Origin: Anaeramoeba flamelloides
Lineage: Eukaryota; Metamonada; Anaeramoebidae
Assembly: GCA_027625915.1 (NCBI GenBank)
Contig: JANTQA010000026.1
Location: forward strand, 2,728,001 to 2,792,000
Reading direction: 5' to 3'
Length of the DNA: 64,000 nucleotides
The notes beneath the pieces were generated by a model. It worked only from the letters and a program-made list of their open reading frames with translations, made no database searches and had not been told where the DNA came from. The position numbers and the translations under genes are program-made. Shown here one piece after another: positions 11,106-24,407 of this stretch (the first letter of the stretch is position 1; every line of letters begins with the position of its first letter).

Positions 11106-13490
11106 AAGAAGAAATTAATTTCCTCCCTTCAAAATAAAAAAAAAAAAAAAAAAATATAATAAATTTTAATATTTCTCTTTTTAACGTTGGTGTCATCCCC
11201 ATGGATTTCAATATTTGTCAAGTACATTCTTATAATAAGCTATTTCAATAAAACACAGAAAATTTATTTTAAAATATTGTTTTTAAACTCAATTCCAATG
11301 AAACCTTTAAATATCCAAAAATGTTAAATACCCAGTTTTATTATTTATCATGAATCGATTCTTGGTAATAATTCAATTTATTTGTTAGTATAGCATTACC
11401 TTAAAAAAAGATATAGAAAGTTTCTAATCTCAATTTTTTAATGATATTTTTTATCGTGAAAATTTCTAAAAATGGTGATTATTTTTTTTGTTTTTCATAA
11501 AAATTTTTTTCCTCAAACTAGTTTAATCTTGATAAATTTTCAAACAGAGAAGGAAAAACTTATAACAGTATTTTGTTGTTTCAAAAATCATCTTGTATCA
11601 TTGTCATATTGTCATTTTTTTTATTGAATCCTGTAACTCACTTTGTTCAAAACAATTGTTCAATTTTTTTTTCGTTTTTTGGGAACATATTTTGAAATAC
11701 ACAATAGTCATTGATTTTGTTAGCATTAATATTCCTCTTGATTTGATATTACGAATTAACAAATGGAAACACTTCCAAAGAAAATATTATTTAAAATATA
11801 TAAAAAAAAACGCTAAACTTTTTTGGGAATACTTTGATGTATATGAAGAAAATTTTGTCATTAAAATTGATTTATAATGCAGAGGACCTATTCATTACAT
11901 TTAAAAACAATTTTCTGAAATGGATTAAAAAAATTTTGTAATTTTAATGATAGCATAATCCCGATCAAAAATTAGACAACATGTGAAACATGATCAATCT
12001 CCAACAATCAACAATCAAAAATGAAAACATTTTTAGAAAAAAGCGCCAAAGAGAGACACTCAATTTCCAATTTGAATGGTTTTGATTTATCATTTTGAAA
12101 ACAACTTTTCGTTTTGAAGTGTAGCTCTTTTGATCTTTTTGAGATCTCGAAAATTTTTTTTTTCATTTTTTTCATTTCTTAAATGAGTTATTTTTTTCGA
12201 AAGAATGTTACAAAATCCTTACTTTGTCAAATGTAGAGAGTTACAATATAGCTACATATTAGATTAAATCGAATTAAATTGATTGTATACTTAAAGAAAA
12301 CAATTTGTTTTAAATTGAAGAAATTTGACCATTTAGAAATAGAAAATGAGAAAATCGTAATTTTTTTTTTTAAATTTTGATTTTTTGGAATTGAGATCTT
12401 TTGGTACTTTTTTTGAATTAAATGAATTTTTTATCAACCAGATCCTCTCAAAATTTTTTATTTGTTATTTGAATTTTGACAACCAAAAGAAGGGCAATTT
12501 CAAAATATCTTTTTGTTTTCAAGTACTCCTTAATTATGGGGCAAATTCACGGCAAATGACTAGACACTTAAAAAAAAAATTAAAAAAATTATTGCAAGTA
12601 ATTAAAAAAGTAAATGAACTTTTCTTTAAAAATTGTAAAATTCAAAATTAAACAATTAAAAAAAAATTGAAGAAAAAACTTTTGAATTATTATTTGTGAA
12701 AAAAAGAATGTTGTAATATTGTAAAAAACATCGACTAATACTTGTTAAACATTGTAAAATATTTTAAAAGTACCATCCTTAGCCACTTTTTTGAAAAATA
12801 CAATATAAATAAAGAATTACTTAAAAACATTCAAGTCGTTCTATTAACATTAAACAAAATAAGTCTGAAAATTTTGATTTAACAAAAAAAAATTTTTTTT
12901 ACCACATTACACTACAATTAACAAATTTTTAAAACATAGCAATTTGATGGGAAATTTTTTTATCAAATAATACCGACAACAAACCTTTCAAAATATAATT
13001 CTATTTTTTGAATTTGCTTGAATTCTCATCAAATGGCACATTCGATCAAAAAAGATTAAAAATATTTTTCATTGATACTTTTTTGTTTTTTTTTTTATTT
13101 TGATTAAGATTGTTTTTTCTTTTCCAAACTTGGATTTTTTTAATTCTAAATAAGATTACATTCTTTTAAATTTTGTATTTATTTTGATGTAACTTATCAA
13201 TAATTTCGTATTAAAAAATTATTAAAATTGTCTTATTAATAATTATTTTAATGTCTTAGAGATATGTCATATCTATAAAGTATTAAAAAGTGATTTACAG
13301 ACCCCAATTGATAATTTTACATTTAAAAGTTATTTAGCGTTGCTAAAAATACGTTATTAATTCCATGGATTAATAAAGTGAATACTTTGATTTTAAATCA
13401 AATCATTGAAAAACGAAATATCAATACACCTATTGATTCAAAAAATAATATTGAATCCAAAATAGATTTTATCCAACCTAAAAGTTTAAA
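11106..13490. other. Intergenic spacer, no gene seen
   Basis: A/T-rich throughout. Frames at 11593-11877 and 12385-12651 are open but start at TTG, are rich in Phe, Lys, Ile and Asn, and show no domain. A short plus-strand stretch near 13338-13500 (containing LLIPWINKVNTLILNQ) vaguely resembles the start of a LINE RT domain, but it is too short to call. Confidence 0.5.
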
Positions 13491-13499
13491 AATAATTTT

Positions 13500-13650
13500 T
13501 ATTTATTATTATTATTGAAGAAGTGTAAATTTACACTCTAAATGTTCGTTTACTTCATTATCTTTCAAAGGCAATTTAAGCGTAAAATCATAGGTTTCAA
13601 CATTGTCCAAGGAAAATACATACCCAAATTTTCATTATGGTTAAAAAACA
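13500..13650 (-). mobile_element. LINE 3' end, second copy, strongly truncated
   Basis: The minus-strand reading VFSLDNVETYDFTLKLP matches LFSLVNNREIYDFTLKF of the copy at 478-975. Both copies end in the same DNA motif, TTTACACTTNTTCAATAA. Here the tail is a short TAA microsatellite, a common LINE 3' terminus. Only the last few dozen codons are recognisable. Confidence 0.6.
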
Positions 13651-13784
13651 TAAACAAAAAATTTAAAAGGAAAAAATAAAAAGAAAAAAAATTGAAATTT
13701 AAAAAGGGTTTATAAAAAGCAATTGGTAAAAAATCAAAAAAAAATCAAAAAAAAAGGCTATCTTTTAATTAAGAACACCCCAAA

Positions 13785-14065
13785 ATCAGAGCCACGATAC
13801 TTTTGGTTAATTTAATTTCATTTGATAATTGGCCATGAGTGTTCATTTGGGGATCCTTGTTTAAGTTGTTGCCATTTATTTTTTCTTTTTGATCTGGCTT
13901 GCTTTAAACCCTTTTGAATTTTTTTCTTTACCTTTTCGTTTTTATTTTCAAGTTACTCATACTTTCGTGTTCCAGTGTTACGGTATTAGCAAGTAACCTA
14001 CTTGATTTTTTTCCTTTGTAACTCTTCTTCCCAATATAAAGAAAATTCATCCAGGGGAAAAATGG
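13785..14065 (-). other. Coding-like relic of unknown origin
   Basis: This stretch is less A/T-rich than its surroundings. On the minus strand it reads in two overlapping frames with protein-like composition: one contains SSRLLANTVTLEHESMSNLK, the other contains KWQQLKQGSPNEHSWPIIK. It lies just upstream, in the same orientation, of the truncated LINE 3' end at 13500-13650 and could belong to it. I recognise no domain. Confidence 0.25.
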
Positions 14066-14500
14066 AAAAAAATAACATAATTCTTCTTTTTCTTTTTCTT
14101 TTCTTTGAGAAAAAATATGAAGTCAAAAATATATCTCTTCAAATAAAATCAATCAACGAATAATTATTTTATCCATTTAATATTTATTTTATAATGGAAA
14201 TTAATATTTCTGATCTATTAAATTTTTTTATTTTTTTTTCTTTCAACCAGATCAAAATATGTTATGAAAATTCATCTCTATTAAGATTTTTTAGATATTA
14301 TATTTTTGAATTGAAGAAATATATTTTCTATTCTCGAATTTTGGTTGTATTAAAATTAATAAATTTATCTTAATTATTTCTATTTCAAAATTTAAAAATC
14401 ATATTTTCTTCAAACTACAAAATAGAAAAAAAGCAAAAAAAAAAAAAATTTGAAAATTGAAGAAAAAATATTGAATACTAATTTACAAAAACTACAATTA

Positions 14501-14959
14501 ATGACAAAAAAAGAGCAAAAATATTTATTATTGGAACAAATCACAGAAAAATATTGTTTTACTATGACGCAATTCGTTAAAGTGTGTAGAATATTTCTAT
14601 TTGAAAGCCAAACAATCAAAGTTGCTGAAATTTTTAGAAATAAAATCTTGGACAAAAAAAGTGAAAAAATTATATATGAATCTTTTATCAAAAAACAGGC
14701 AATTAAAATTATAGATGTGCTGTCTTCTGGTTTAGATGTCGCACTTTTTGGCGATGGGTTTGAAGAAGTTGAAGATGTTGATGAAATAGAATCCGATTAT
14801 GTTGATGAATCTGATTATGATGATGATGGCGATGAATCTACTGAAACCAACGATACTGTTTATGAGGTTGATGGTGAATCTGATGATGAAGAAGACGTCG
14901 ACGAAGTTGATAAAAATGATACAAATAGATCTTCAGAACAAGATTCTGATTCCGATTAA
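14501..14959 (+). CDS. Small protein with a DUF4476-like helical domain and an acidic tail
   Basis: A 152-residue protein if translation starts at the first ATG, 14501. The open frame extends upstream to 14426 without another ATG, so an upstream exon is possible. Residues 1-75 form an alternating pattern of helices (KYLLLEQI, MTQFVKVCRIFLFESQ, KVAEIFRNKILDKKSEKI) that resembles the DUF4476 fold. In that fold a threonine/serine-Gln helix is followed by 'F-F-D/E', a conserved Asp after a basic stretch, and a final helix. That domain has no established biochemical role. The last 60 or so residues are dominated by Asp, Glu and Ser, a likely disordered acidic tail. The gene ends with TAA and stands alone between repeats. 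The acidic tail makes chance coding unlikely, but the domain call is tentative. Confidence 0.5.
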   Translation: MTKKEQKYLLLEQITEKYCFTMTQFVKVCRIFLFESQTIKVAEIFRNKILDKKSEKIIYESFIKKQAIKIIDVLSSGLDVALFGDGFEEVEDVDEIESDYVDESDYDDDGDESTETNDTVYEVDGESDDEEDVDEVDKNDTNRSSEQDSDSD

Positions 14960-15109
14960 AATCGGTGTTTTTTTTTAAATTTTCGTGTTAATTAATGTTA
15001 ATTCCATTATTTAATATTTATAAATTCAAAATTTGCAATTTATTTAAACCTAATAAAGCATTATTCTTTGCATCTTTTTTATATTTTGAGAAATTTTATA
15101 TTGAAAAAT

Positions 15110-15144
<35 letters not shown>

Positions 15145-17945
15145 TCGTGGATTCCTAATAAACGTTTTTTTATAAACCATAGCAATTAATTACAAATGAA
15201 TATTGATTCATTTATTATAATTACTCAAAAATATAATTCAATTGTTTTAATCTTATTATTACATAAATGAGTTTTTTCTAAATAAAAACAGTATAAAATT
15301 AAAAAAGAAATATATAAAAATTAAAAGATTTTTAGCAAAAAAAATCATACTATTCAAAAATTAGGCTATTGTATGTTTTACTTAAAGCATATTTTTAATA
15401 AAAAGATGAACAGTTGAAAAAAAAATTTTCTTTTAGTTTGGTATATTTATAATCTAGAAATCTACTGTCAAGTAATATTATTTACATAACACTTTTAGAG
15501 TGTTATTAAAACAAAATAAATAAAATTAATTATCAGTAAATTATTTTCCTACATATTTCGATATATTTTTAGGTTTTTAAAAATCATTAAGAGATTGTTA
15601 TCAACAAGAAAAATCAAAAAAAAATAATTTATTTGTTAAAATGAGAAAAACCTTCAAAAATAAATTTGAACAATCCATAACACAAAAAAAGGATTTTCTA
15701 AACTTATTATTACAAATTTATCCACCTTTATTTTTTTTTTATTTTTAACAATTTTTTGTTCCAATAGATAATTAAAAAATAATATTTTATGATTTTTCAA
15801 AAGTTTTTTTACAATTTTGTTTCTATTCTAAAAAATCATTTTTCTTTTTCTTTAATTTTATTGATTTAAAGCTCAATTATCAACTGAACAAAAAAAATCC
15901 AATGAATTTTAAGAATTTTTTGTTGTGTTTTCAAAGGTAAAATTTAGCCTAATAAAAATATATTTAAATTATTGAGAATAAAACCCTACATTATTATAGA
16001 ATTGTTTTTTTTTTTTTTTGATCGATATTTTCTGAATTCAATTGATTCTTTCTGTTTAGATAAGAACCAAGAAAAAATAATTAAAAATGTAAACTAATTT
16101 CAAAGAAGTTAAAATATAATAATTATCAGTTAAAGAAGCTGGAAACAGAAAATTGATTTTGTATTCTAATTTTTTCTATAAAATATTAATATATTGAATC
16201 TAAATATCAAAGAAAGTTTATTAAAAAAATAATTAAATAAAATTCCTTTGCTGTTTTATCTAATAATTAAATTGATTTCCTTAAAATGAAAAAAAAAAAA
16301 CATAAATTTTTGTTTGAAGTTCGTTTTGAAACTTATTTAGTTTGAAATTTAGTGTATTATTTTCTCCCTCTCACCACTCAAAAATGTTGAAGTACATTAA
16401 TAAAAACATCTTTAGATTTCCATTTTGAAAAAAAAGGATAACAAGTTATTAAAAATCAAGAAGAAACCCACATTTACTTAAATTACTTTTTCCAACACAT
16501 TATTGAAAATTAGAGACTTTTTCTATTAAGAAAATTATTTTCAAAATTTAATATATATATAATTTCACTATTACTCTAAATTATTAGAGTATAGATTCCC
16601 AAAGATATTTTTTAAGAAATAACTAATATAATTATGTTCGAAAAAATGATTATATAACCATTTTTTCAAGATTTTATTTATAAAAATTATAATAACTAAA
16701 TAATTGATTTTGTTAAAAGGTAAGTTGAGAAACTATTTTTTAAAATAATTGTCAAAACACAAAATGTTTATTTTAAGGAAAAAAATATTTTTTACCGAAA
16801 ATCTCAGAATATATATTCAAATCAGAATTTGAGGATTTATCATCCACTTTTTTTTTATTGCCAAGATTTCTTTATAATTTTCAAGAATAGTTAAAAAAGA
16901 AAAAGCTCAATTAATTATCCACGTATACTGAAATACTGAATATGAAAATATGGTTGACTTGAAAATAAAAAAGTAAAACCAAAAACAAAAATAATCAAAG
17001 GTTATAAAAAAAGAAATCAAAAAGAAAAAAGAAATTCCACGGAAAAAGACCCCCCCCCCCCGAATGAACATTTAGGATCAAAGATCAAATCAAAATACTT
17101 TGAAAAAAGTACCGTTTGAGTGATTTTGGGTTTTTTTAATTAACTATAATATTGTATTTTTTTTTATAATAAATTACGAATTGCTTCTTATAAACAATTT
17201 TTTTTTTCTTTTTCTTTGCTTTTTTCATTATTTTTTTCTTATCAAAATTTTGTTTTTACTTTACAAACAATAAAAATATTTTTTACATGCCCCTCTCCTA
17301 AATAATCAAGAAATTATAGATTCCACTCTTCAACTCCATTGAGAAAATTTAAGTAAAAGAAGATCTAGTCTGTAAATTACTCTTCTAGAATAATAATAAA
17401 AAATTATTTTAATCTAAAAACTTCAAATATAAACGAAGAACAAAGAATATTAGCAAATAAAAAGAATTAATATAATGATTTTAAATGAATAATTAAATTA
17501 ATTCATTCAATAATATATATTCCCATGACTGACTTTATTTCTATGATGGTCAGAAAAAAAGCTTATAATAATTCTAGAAAGATGATAAAATTATAATATC
17601 TCCACACGGGAAAAAATATTAGCTAATTTTTGAGAGATGAGTCAAATTTCAAGAGTTATTGTTTGGCTTGGTACTAGTTATCAAAATTATCAATAATAAA
17701 AAAAAATAAAATACAAAAAAAAAAGAAAAACAAAAAAAAAATTTATTTTTATAAAAATAAAAAAAAAAAAATTCTTTCAACTATTTTCGCTAACATTAAA
17801 AAATATCAAGAAAACACTATTAAAACCACTGTACGCGAGCAATTTTTCGATTTTGATCAAAAATTCCATTATTTTATTCTTTATTTTAAACATGTCTTGA
17901 AAAATACCCAAAAAGAAGGAATCACATGTTTTTAAAACTTCTCAA
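14960..17945. other. Intergenic spacer with simple repeats
   Basis: No coding frame of quality is visible. A compound (AT)n(AG)n microsatellite lies at about 15109-15144, followed by a GTCGTGGATTCC segment. A run of about 12 C at 17050-17061 is striking in this base composition. A-rich and T-rich runs are frequent. Confidence 0.55.
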
Positions 17946-17947
17946 TA

Positions 17948-18103
17948 CAGTCAGTTCCACTTTAAAGGCACAAACTTTCAACCAAATTTAAAGCACAAAA
18001 AAATCTCAAATTAAGGTAAAAATTTTTTGGAATTTTTTAAAACTCAAATTATTTTACTAGAATCTGAATTGTGTGCCTTAATTTGAGATTTTTTTTGTTA
18101 ATT
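17948..18103 (+). mobile_element. Truncated Tc1/mariner-type MITE
   Basis: Starts TA + CAGTCAGTTCCACTTT and continues with AACTTTCAACCAAATTTAAA and AAATCTCAAATTAAGG. This is the same terminal inverted repeat that bounds the complete copy at 33065-33396. The right arm is recognisable only in part (CTTAATTTGAGATTTTT) and the outer right end is missing. Confidence 0.6.
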
Positions 18104-18634
18104 AGTTATCATTGATCAAAGACGAAAGATTCCAAATATTTATTTAACTCAAGTTTCTCTTCAATTTTGAATAATTAGAGACTCAACAGAACAAGTCATC
18201 AAGTAATCATAATTAACACAAAATAGCCTTTCAATTTTTAAGAATAACAGAAATGGAGAGAGCAAGAGTTAATAAAGAATCTAGTCTACAGTAGTAGTTA
18301 GTTTAACTTTTAATTGTAGACGTGTTATTTTTTGTCATTTTTTTTTGTCTAGATCCGAAAAAAATGATAACAGTTTTATTAAGTAATTACAAATAAAGCC
18401 AATATTTTTAAAAAGTGTGTTTATTCTAAAACAGAATTTTTTTTTTTTTGATAATTAACACTCTAATGAAACAATTTTTAAAAACTAATAAAAATTTAAG
18501 AATAATTCATACTATGAAAAGATTTATGGAAAAAATTATCTCGATTTTGAGAAGATATTTTATTTTTTACATAACGAGAAAAATTATAAAGTATAATTTT
18601 GAAATAATTGATCAAGATAATAAATATAGGAAGG
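18104..18634. other. Spacer downstream of raptor
   Basis: A/T-rich spacer, the 3' flank of the minus-strand raptor gene. Nothing else is recognised. Confidence 0.5.
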
Positions 18635-21279
18635 TTATTTTTTAAATAGAGGACCAAATAAAGAAAAATTTGACTCTGCAGCCACACCTAATAAAAGCCT
18701 ATAGGGATGGAATTTAATTTTGTTAATTTTTCCAATTTTGGAATTTGAAAATCTATTATAATTTTTAAATTTGGAAATGACTTTACAGTTCCAATCATAA
18801 ATCAAAATGCCATCTTTTTTTGTTGCCACAGCGAACATTTTCGAGTATTGGTGCTGGTCAAAGGAAATGATATTATAGTTTGCGTTTCCAACCAAAAAAG
18901 ATCTATAATTATTTATTTTTCTCAAATCTCTAAATATTGCCAATCCGTTGCTTGAAACAGAGATCAGAACGTTTTGATCAAAAGATGTCGTATTCAAACT
19001 GATTATTGGATCATCGTGCTCGTTGCTACTGTGCACGGGTGAGATTACAGAGCTTGTATTCTTCAAATTATTAAAAATTTGCCTTTCTCTGAGATCGATT
19101 TGTATTAGCGTACCTTCATTGCCACCAAAAAACATTGTATTGCTATCCAACCAGAGCAAATTGTGAATGGATTCTATTTGCTGTTGGCCTTGGAAGGCAA
19201 ATTTGGAAATCTGAGTCTGGGTCTCAATATCCCATATTTTTACAAATCTGGAATCGCCGTACGCAGCAACCTTGCCAAGATCTTGATTCCAACTGATTTT
19301 CATCCCCACGGGTTCGCTTTCATTGCGCTGATTGGCCTTCTTCTCACGATCACGATCATTACAATTTCTCTGATTTTTTTGACATTCGGGCATGGCATCC
19401 CAAGCAGTGATCAAATGGCAATTTGGAATTTTCTTCTGGGAGTCGGAGTTTATTTTTGACTTTGAATTTATCGAGTTGATTGGGCTTTTTGAAAAGGAAT
19501 TATAATTGGAATCGTAACTACTCATACCACGATTAATATTTTTTAAATTTTTTTTATTATTAATCAATCTTGATTGTAAAGTAAAAGTTTTCCGGATGGG
19601 TATGCCTGTTGTATTTAGCTTACAGATTGCTCTTGAAGAATTTTTTTGATAATTCAAATTATTTAATTTAATCTGGTCATTTTTGAAAATTTTGATAACA
19701 CCAGAATCGTCGCCTGTCATTAGCATTGGTTCAATATTTTCGTTAATTAATTGTAAAGAAGTTATTTTTGATTTCGCAGAGTTGATGCTTTTATATTTGG
19801 TTACGATTTCTCCATCATTCTGTTCCCAATTGCACAATGCTAATTTATTATTATTATTAATACAATAGACATATGGCTCGTAGCTATCAAATACAAAGTT
19901 ATTTAAATTCTCTTCAATTGACGGGATAAATGAAACCTGATCATTTAGTTGTAGCGTGTCGACATTAATATTCTGCAAATACCTAGATGCAGTACTTTGA
20001 GTTTTTTTGATCATTTTTTTCCTCCATTTATGTAAATAATAATCTGTGCTTGTTTTCAAAAAGGAATTTGAAGTTTTGATTTCTATATTATTATGGTTAA
20101 AATTATTGTTAAATTGTAAACCTTCATTACCATTATCATTTCCATGACCATTATCGCTATGATCACTCATATCATTTTTTAGATTCATTGAAGAAAATTG
20201 ATTTGAATTAAAACTGTTTTGATTCATCAATAAATTAATAATGATAGGAATACTTGAAAAGGTTGGACTAGTTAAATAATTTTCATTCGATTTTAAATTA
20301 CTTTCAAATGTGTATTTAATTTGATTCAAATTTGATCCTGTTAATTTTGAATCATTCGGCAATGATGTTTTTATTTTTGTTGTTTTAGTTTTTGTTGTTA
20401 TTGTTGTTGTTGGTGTTGTTGTTGTTGTTGTTGTTGCTTCAATTGAATCATAATTATCCATTTTATTATTTTCTTTAATAAATATTAAAGGTTTCATTAA
20501 TTGACTAATACACCAAGAAAAAAATTTTGATTGATCAATTTTTAATAGATCAATCAGTAACACAGCCTTCTTATTTTTTTGTTTTGCATTATTGCCATCA
20601 TGATGCGTTGTGGTATCTATGGATTGGTCATCTAAATCATTTCTAAGGCTGTGGAATTTTCTATTACTTTTTTTTTTTGTTGAAGTAGAGTTTTCATTTA
20701 GTACAGAATTAATCAAATCATTACCTTTTTGGGATTTTTTTATCACCAAATTTTCATATTTTTTTCTTTTTTCAATATTATTTAAAAAAGTATTACTATT
20801 CGTATTATTATTTTTTTTTTTCTTTTTGTTTTTTAATGCTTTTTTTTTTTCAACACCCTTCTTATTTGTAGATAATGTTTTTTTTCTGGATCTCCAAGGT
20901 GAATTATAAATCATTTCATTAATAGAATACTTTTCCTTGATCATCAATAAAGACAATTTGAAATTTCGATCAAAAATTGTATTAAAATATTTTGAAAATT
21001 GATTATTATCTATTGGACTACGATTTTCTTCCCAAAAAATTAAAAAATGTTTCGCTACTTCAAGAGATAAATTTTTAATTAAAGGATAAGGATCATTACA
21101 AAATTTAATGAACATATTCCAAATACAATTTATTGCCAAAAATCTTGGATTATCAAAAAAATTTTTAAACTGTATATTTTTTTGATATTCATTAAAAATT
21201 TCAATTTTTTTGTTTCTTTTAAAATTTTGGTTTTCTTTATTATTATTATGATTATTATTTTCTTGAGGATTATTCTTTA

Positions 21280-21313
<34 letters not shown>

Positions 21314-24300
21314 ATTCTCATTATTATTATTATTATTATTATTTTCTTGAGGATTTTTTTGATTATTATTTTTTTTTGTTTTTTCAAGATCATTAATGTA
21401 ATTTAATTCAATTTTTGAATTCTGATTTAACAATTCAATTGTTAATTCATAGTTAGTGTTTGTTTGATTTAAAAATGTTTCCAAATCATTATTTGAATTT
21501 AATTTACAACTTTCTAAAATTTTTATGAATTTTTTAAATTCCTTTTCAAAAAGTATTAATAATTTGATTATGAATAATAAACATTCATGTCTTACTAACG
21601 GGCATGCTTCGTTTTTCATTTTGGAAATAACATTTAAACTCAGCATTAAATCAAGAAAATTTTTCTCGGTGTTTTCAACAGATTGATCTATATCCCCGAG
21701 GAAAGTGGATAAAGCATAAATTGAAGCAGCTCTAATTTCAGGTATTTGATCGTTTAATAATAATAAAACTTGATTATAGGCCTTGGTTAAGACGCCCTGT
21801 CTTTTACCTCTATTAAAGTTTTGCCAATATTTTGCCATGCATAATGTCGACCACTTTCGAACATTCTGGGATTGGTTATGAATGCGGTATAAGCAAAATT
21901 CCAAAATACCATACCTGTGACAAGCGATTTTCCCCTTTTGATAATTGCTTTGGATCATTGCTAAAATTAACGAAGAGAGGGAATATAATTCATTATCCAA
22001 ATTATTTGTTGCTAGAACCTTTAAAAAATATTGGTAGGATTTTTCTGCTATTAAATTAATTTGACAAGAAGGATCATATATTAATATCTTTGCCCAGATT
22101 AATAATAAAATTGTTCTTATTTCAGATATCGGGGATTTTAATAGTCTTAATAAATAAGGGAAGACACCAACACATAAGGCCTTTTCTATAGCCCATGGCC
22201 CCAAATCTAAAAACCTGGCCAATAAAACCAAGGCTCGATGCTGATATTGCTGCGTTAGGATCACTTGTAATAAAATTGGCAATTTACCAATCCCAGTTTT
22301 CCGATTTCTTCCAGAATTAATCCAAATTTCAAAGGTGGTTAATTGATCATGATAGAAGGTTGAATTTGTTTTCATATTTTCCAAATTTGCTTTTATCTTC
22401 TTTTTTTTTTCTAAATGTTTATTTTTTTTCAAATTCTTTTTCATTTTCTTTTGCTTCAGCCTCTGCTTTTGTTTTTGCTTTTGTTTTTGCTTTTGTTTTT
22501 GCTTTTGCTTTTCTTTTCTTTTTGTTTTTTGCTGTTCAACTTTTTTTAAGGTTTCTTTGTCAATCAAATTTGAAAAATTATTTGAAGACAATTTTGTTTT
22601 GTAACTGTCTCTCATTTTGGATAAACAAGAATCCAATAAGCAATCCCAACTATTCCATAATTCATGTTTATAAGTTTCGGGAATTGAAGGGATAGTATAT
22701 GGAGTGCAATTATATGACTTCATGATCCGTTCTGCTAATAGAAAGTTCCGGAATAAGGTAGCGATCATCAAATCTTGCCGGTACAATTTTTGAAATAAAC
22801 TTGTTGATAATGTGTTCCATGCGATCGTGTCTGCAATTGTAATATATATCCAATGCAATTCTCCTAACAGTGTCCTTCGATCATTAATATTTCCAGGGAT
22901 TTGATCAATTAAATCAAAACTAATAGCCCGAATTAGAGTATTGGAACTGAACTTTGTACAAAGATGCCATCTGAGCGCAGTCTTTATTGGCGTGGTTAAA
23001 CAGGAAGTAAACAAATCAGCTGGCATTTTGGGATCAGTTGGCAAGGTTTCAAATTCCGAACAAGAAAAAAATGCGACAGTCTCTAATGTGTTTAGTTTTA
23101 AACTTGCTGTCGTGGAGATTTTTATGGGGGTTTGGGTTTGTGTTGGTGTTGAAGTTGATCTGGATCTTGTCCTTGATCTTGGTGTTGCTGTTGTCGATTG
23201 CTTTTTTGATGTTGCTGACAAATAAGAGCGTTTTGAATTTTGCTTTGTTAACTGCTCGGTTTGATTAATTGTTATCAAATTTTTTTTTTTTTTATGTTTT
23301 GGGGTTCTTTGGCTATTAAAGCTTCTTCTGATTCTTTTTTTTTTTTTTTTTTTTGTTTGGTGTCTTTTGGCCTTTGTTTGTATTAGGCTGATCTTCATTC
23401 GACTCTTCTGCCGACGAATTGGAATAGCCCGAACTTGTTGAGTACCCTTTCGAATTTTGCGGTAAATGCAATTCGTTTGTATTTATTTTTGGCTTTGGTT
23501 TCCGCTTTGTAAACGCACTCGATAGTCTGCCCGCTGAGCTACACTCAAAGACATAAATAGCTGGCGATCCTAACCAGGATTTCAACTCTCTTAGGGTCAA
23601 GGGGATGTACTGTGTATAATTCTCATCAAAGACCCATATTTCATTATTCTTTGTCGGCATAGGTACACCATGGCCGTTATAATAAAAAAAGACTCTCTCG
23701 TTGAGGCTATACTTGCGCGAGCATTTGCATAACGTTTTCAGCCTTTTGAGATGCGGATCTAAGCACTGCTTATATTTGGAATGCGGCTGGCAACGCGTAA
23801 ACTGACTTTGTAAATTCTTCCCAATTAAAGCTAAAGAGGTCTGGCGGTCATGCTTTGTGGGATCAACCCATCCCTCCAAGATCGAGCATGGATCCGGCTT
23901 GATCACGTCAGGTGGATCAATTCCTAGATTTAAACAAGTACAAATAATCCCAATTTTTGTCCGTGTCTTTGAGTTGGTTTTTTAGGTTTTGTTGTTTTTT
24001 GTTTTTGTTTTTGCAGGTTGGTTTAGAATTTTGGTTTTTGTATTTGTGTTTTTTTGTGTTTGTAGTTGTTTATTAGTTTGTTTTTATTTTTTTTTTATGT
24101 TTTTTTGTAAAGTCGTTGGAAAGTAAAGAAAATTAATTAAAAAGAAAAATTAGTAAATTATTGATACGCTATTGATTTGGATTAAACACAATTTTTTTGT
24201 AAAAGAGTCGAGTTAAACCAGAAATGTAAAACTAAATGAAACCTTAGAAAGAATTTTCCATTCGCTTTGTTTAAAATTGATATCTGGGAAAAAGGTTAAG

Positions 24301-24398
24301 GTGTCAAAATATGAATTAGTAAAATAAGCTTTTTTATTCAGTTTTGTTTTTTTTTTTTCCTCAATTCCCTTTTTTTGTGTATTTAATGGCAAACTCAT
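18635..24398 (-). CDS. RPTOR: Raptor, scaffold subunit of TOR complex 1
   Basis: Raptor recruits substrates to TOR kinase. Exon 1 (24398-24243) starts at a true ATG and ends ...SEWKILSK. A 276-bp intron (24242-23967) follows, then exon 2 (23966-18635). The join is in frame and aligns with human raptor around SWRMKDRMKT without a gap. The N-terminal caspase-like region shows GIDPPDVIKPDPC, YNGHGVPMPT (His about residue 151), NYTQYIPL and FECSSAG (Cys about 194). Then come MPADLFTSCLTTPIK, DRRTLLGELHWI, FRQ-type LYRQDL, FRNFLLAERIM and ARFLDLGPWAIEKAL (HEAT repeats). A WD40 propeller closes the protein (last ~400 residues). It is about 1830 residues, longer than human because of Lys/Asn/Gln-rich inserts. 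The frame changes by one base inside a 20-A run (23335-23354) in a linker, either an assembly slip or a real indel. Confidence 0.95.
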
Positions 24399-24407
24399 CT
24401 TTAAATC

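Noticed and set aside
11593-12651. Open frames at 11593-11877 and 12385-12651 as genes
   Set aside because: TTG starts, composition driven by A/T content, no domain and no splice context.
19163-23268. Plus-strand frames opposite raptor
   Set aside because: They are antisense shadows of the raptor coding sequence; hydrophobic repeats reflect complements of Asn/Lys codons.
23316-23906. Treating the two raptor frames as two separate genes
   Set aside because: They overlap in a poly-A tract, and their products are consecutive parts of one raptor protein (caspase-like part, then PADLFTSCLTTPIK onward).
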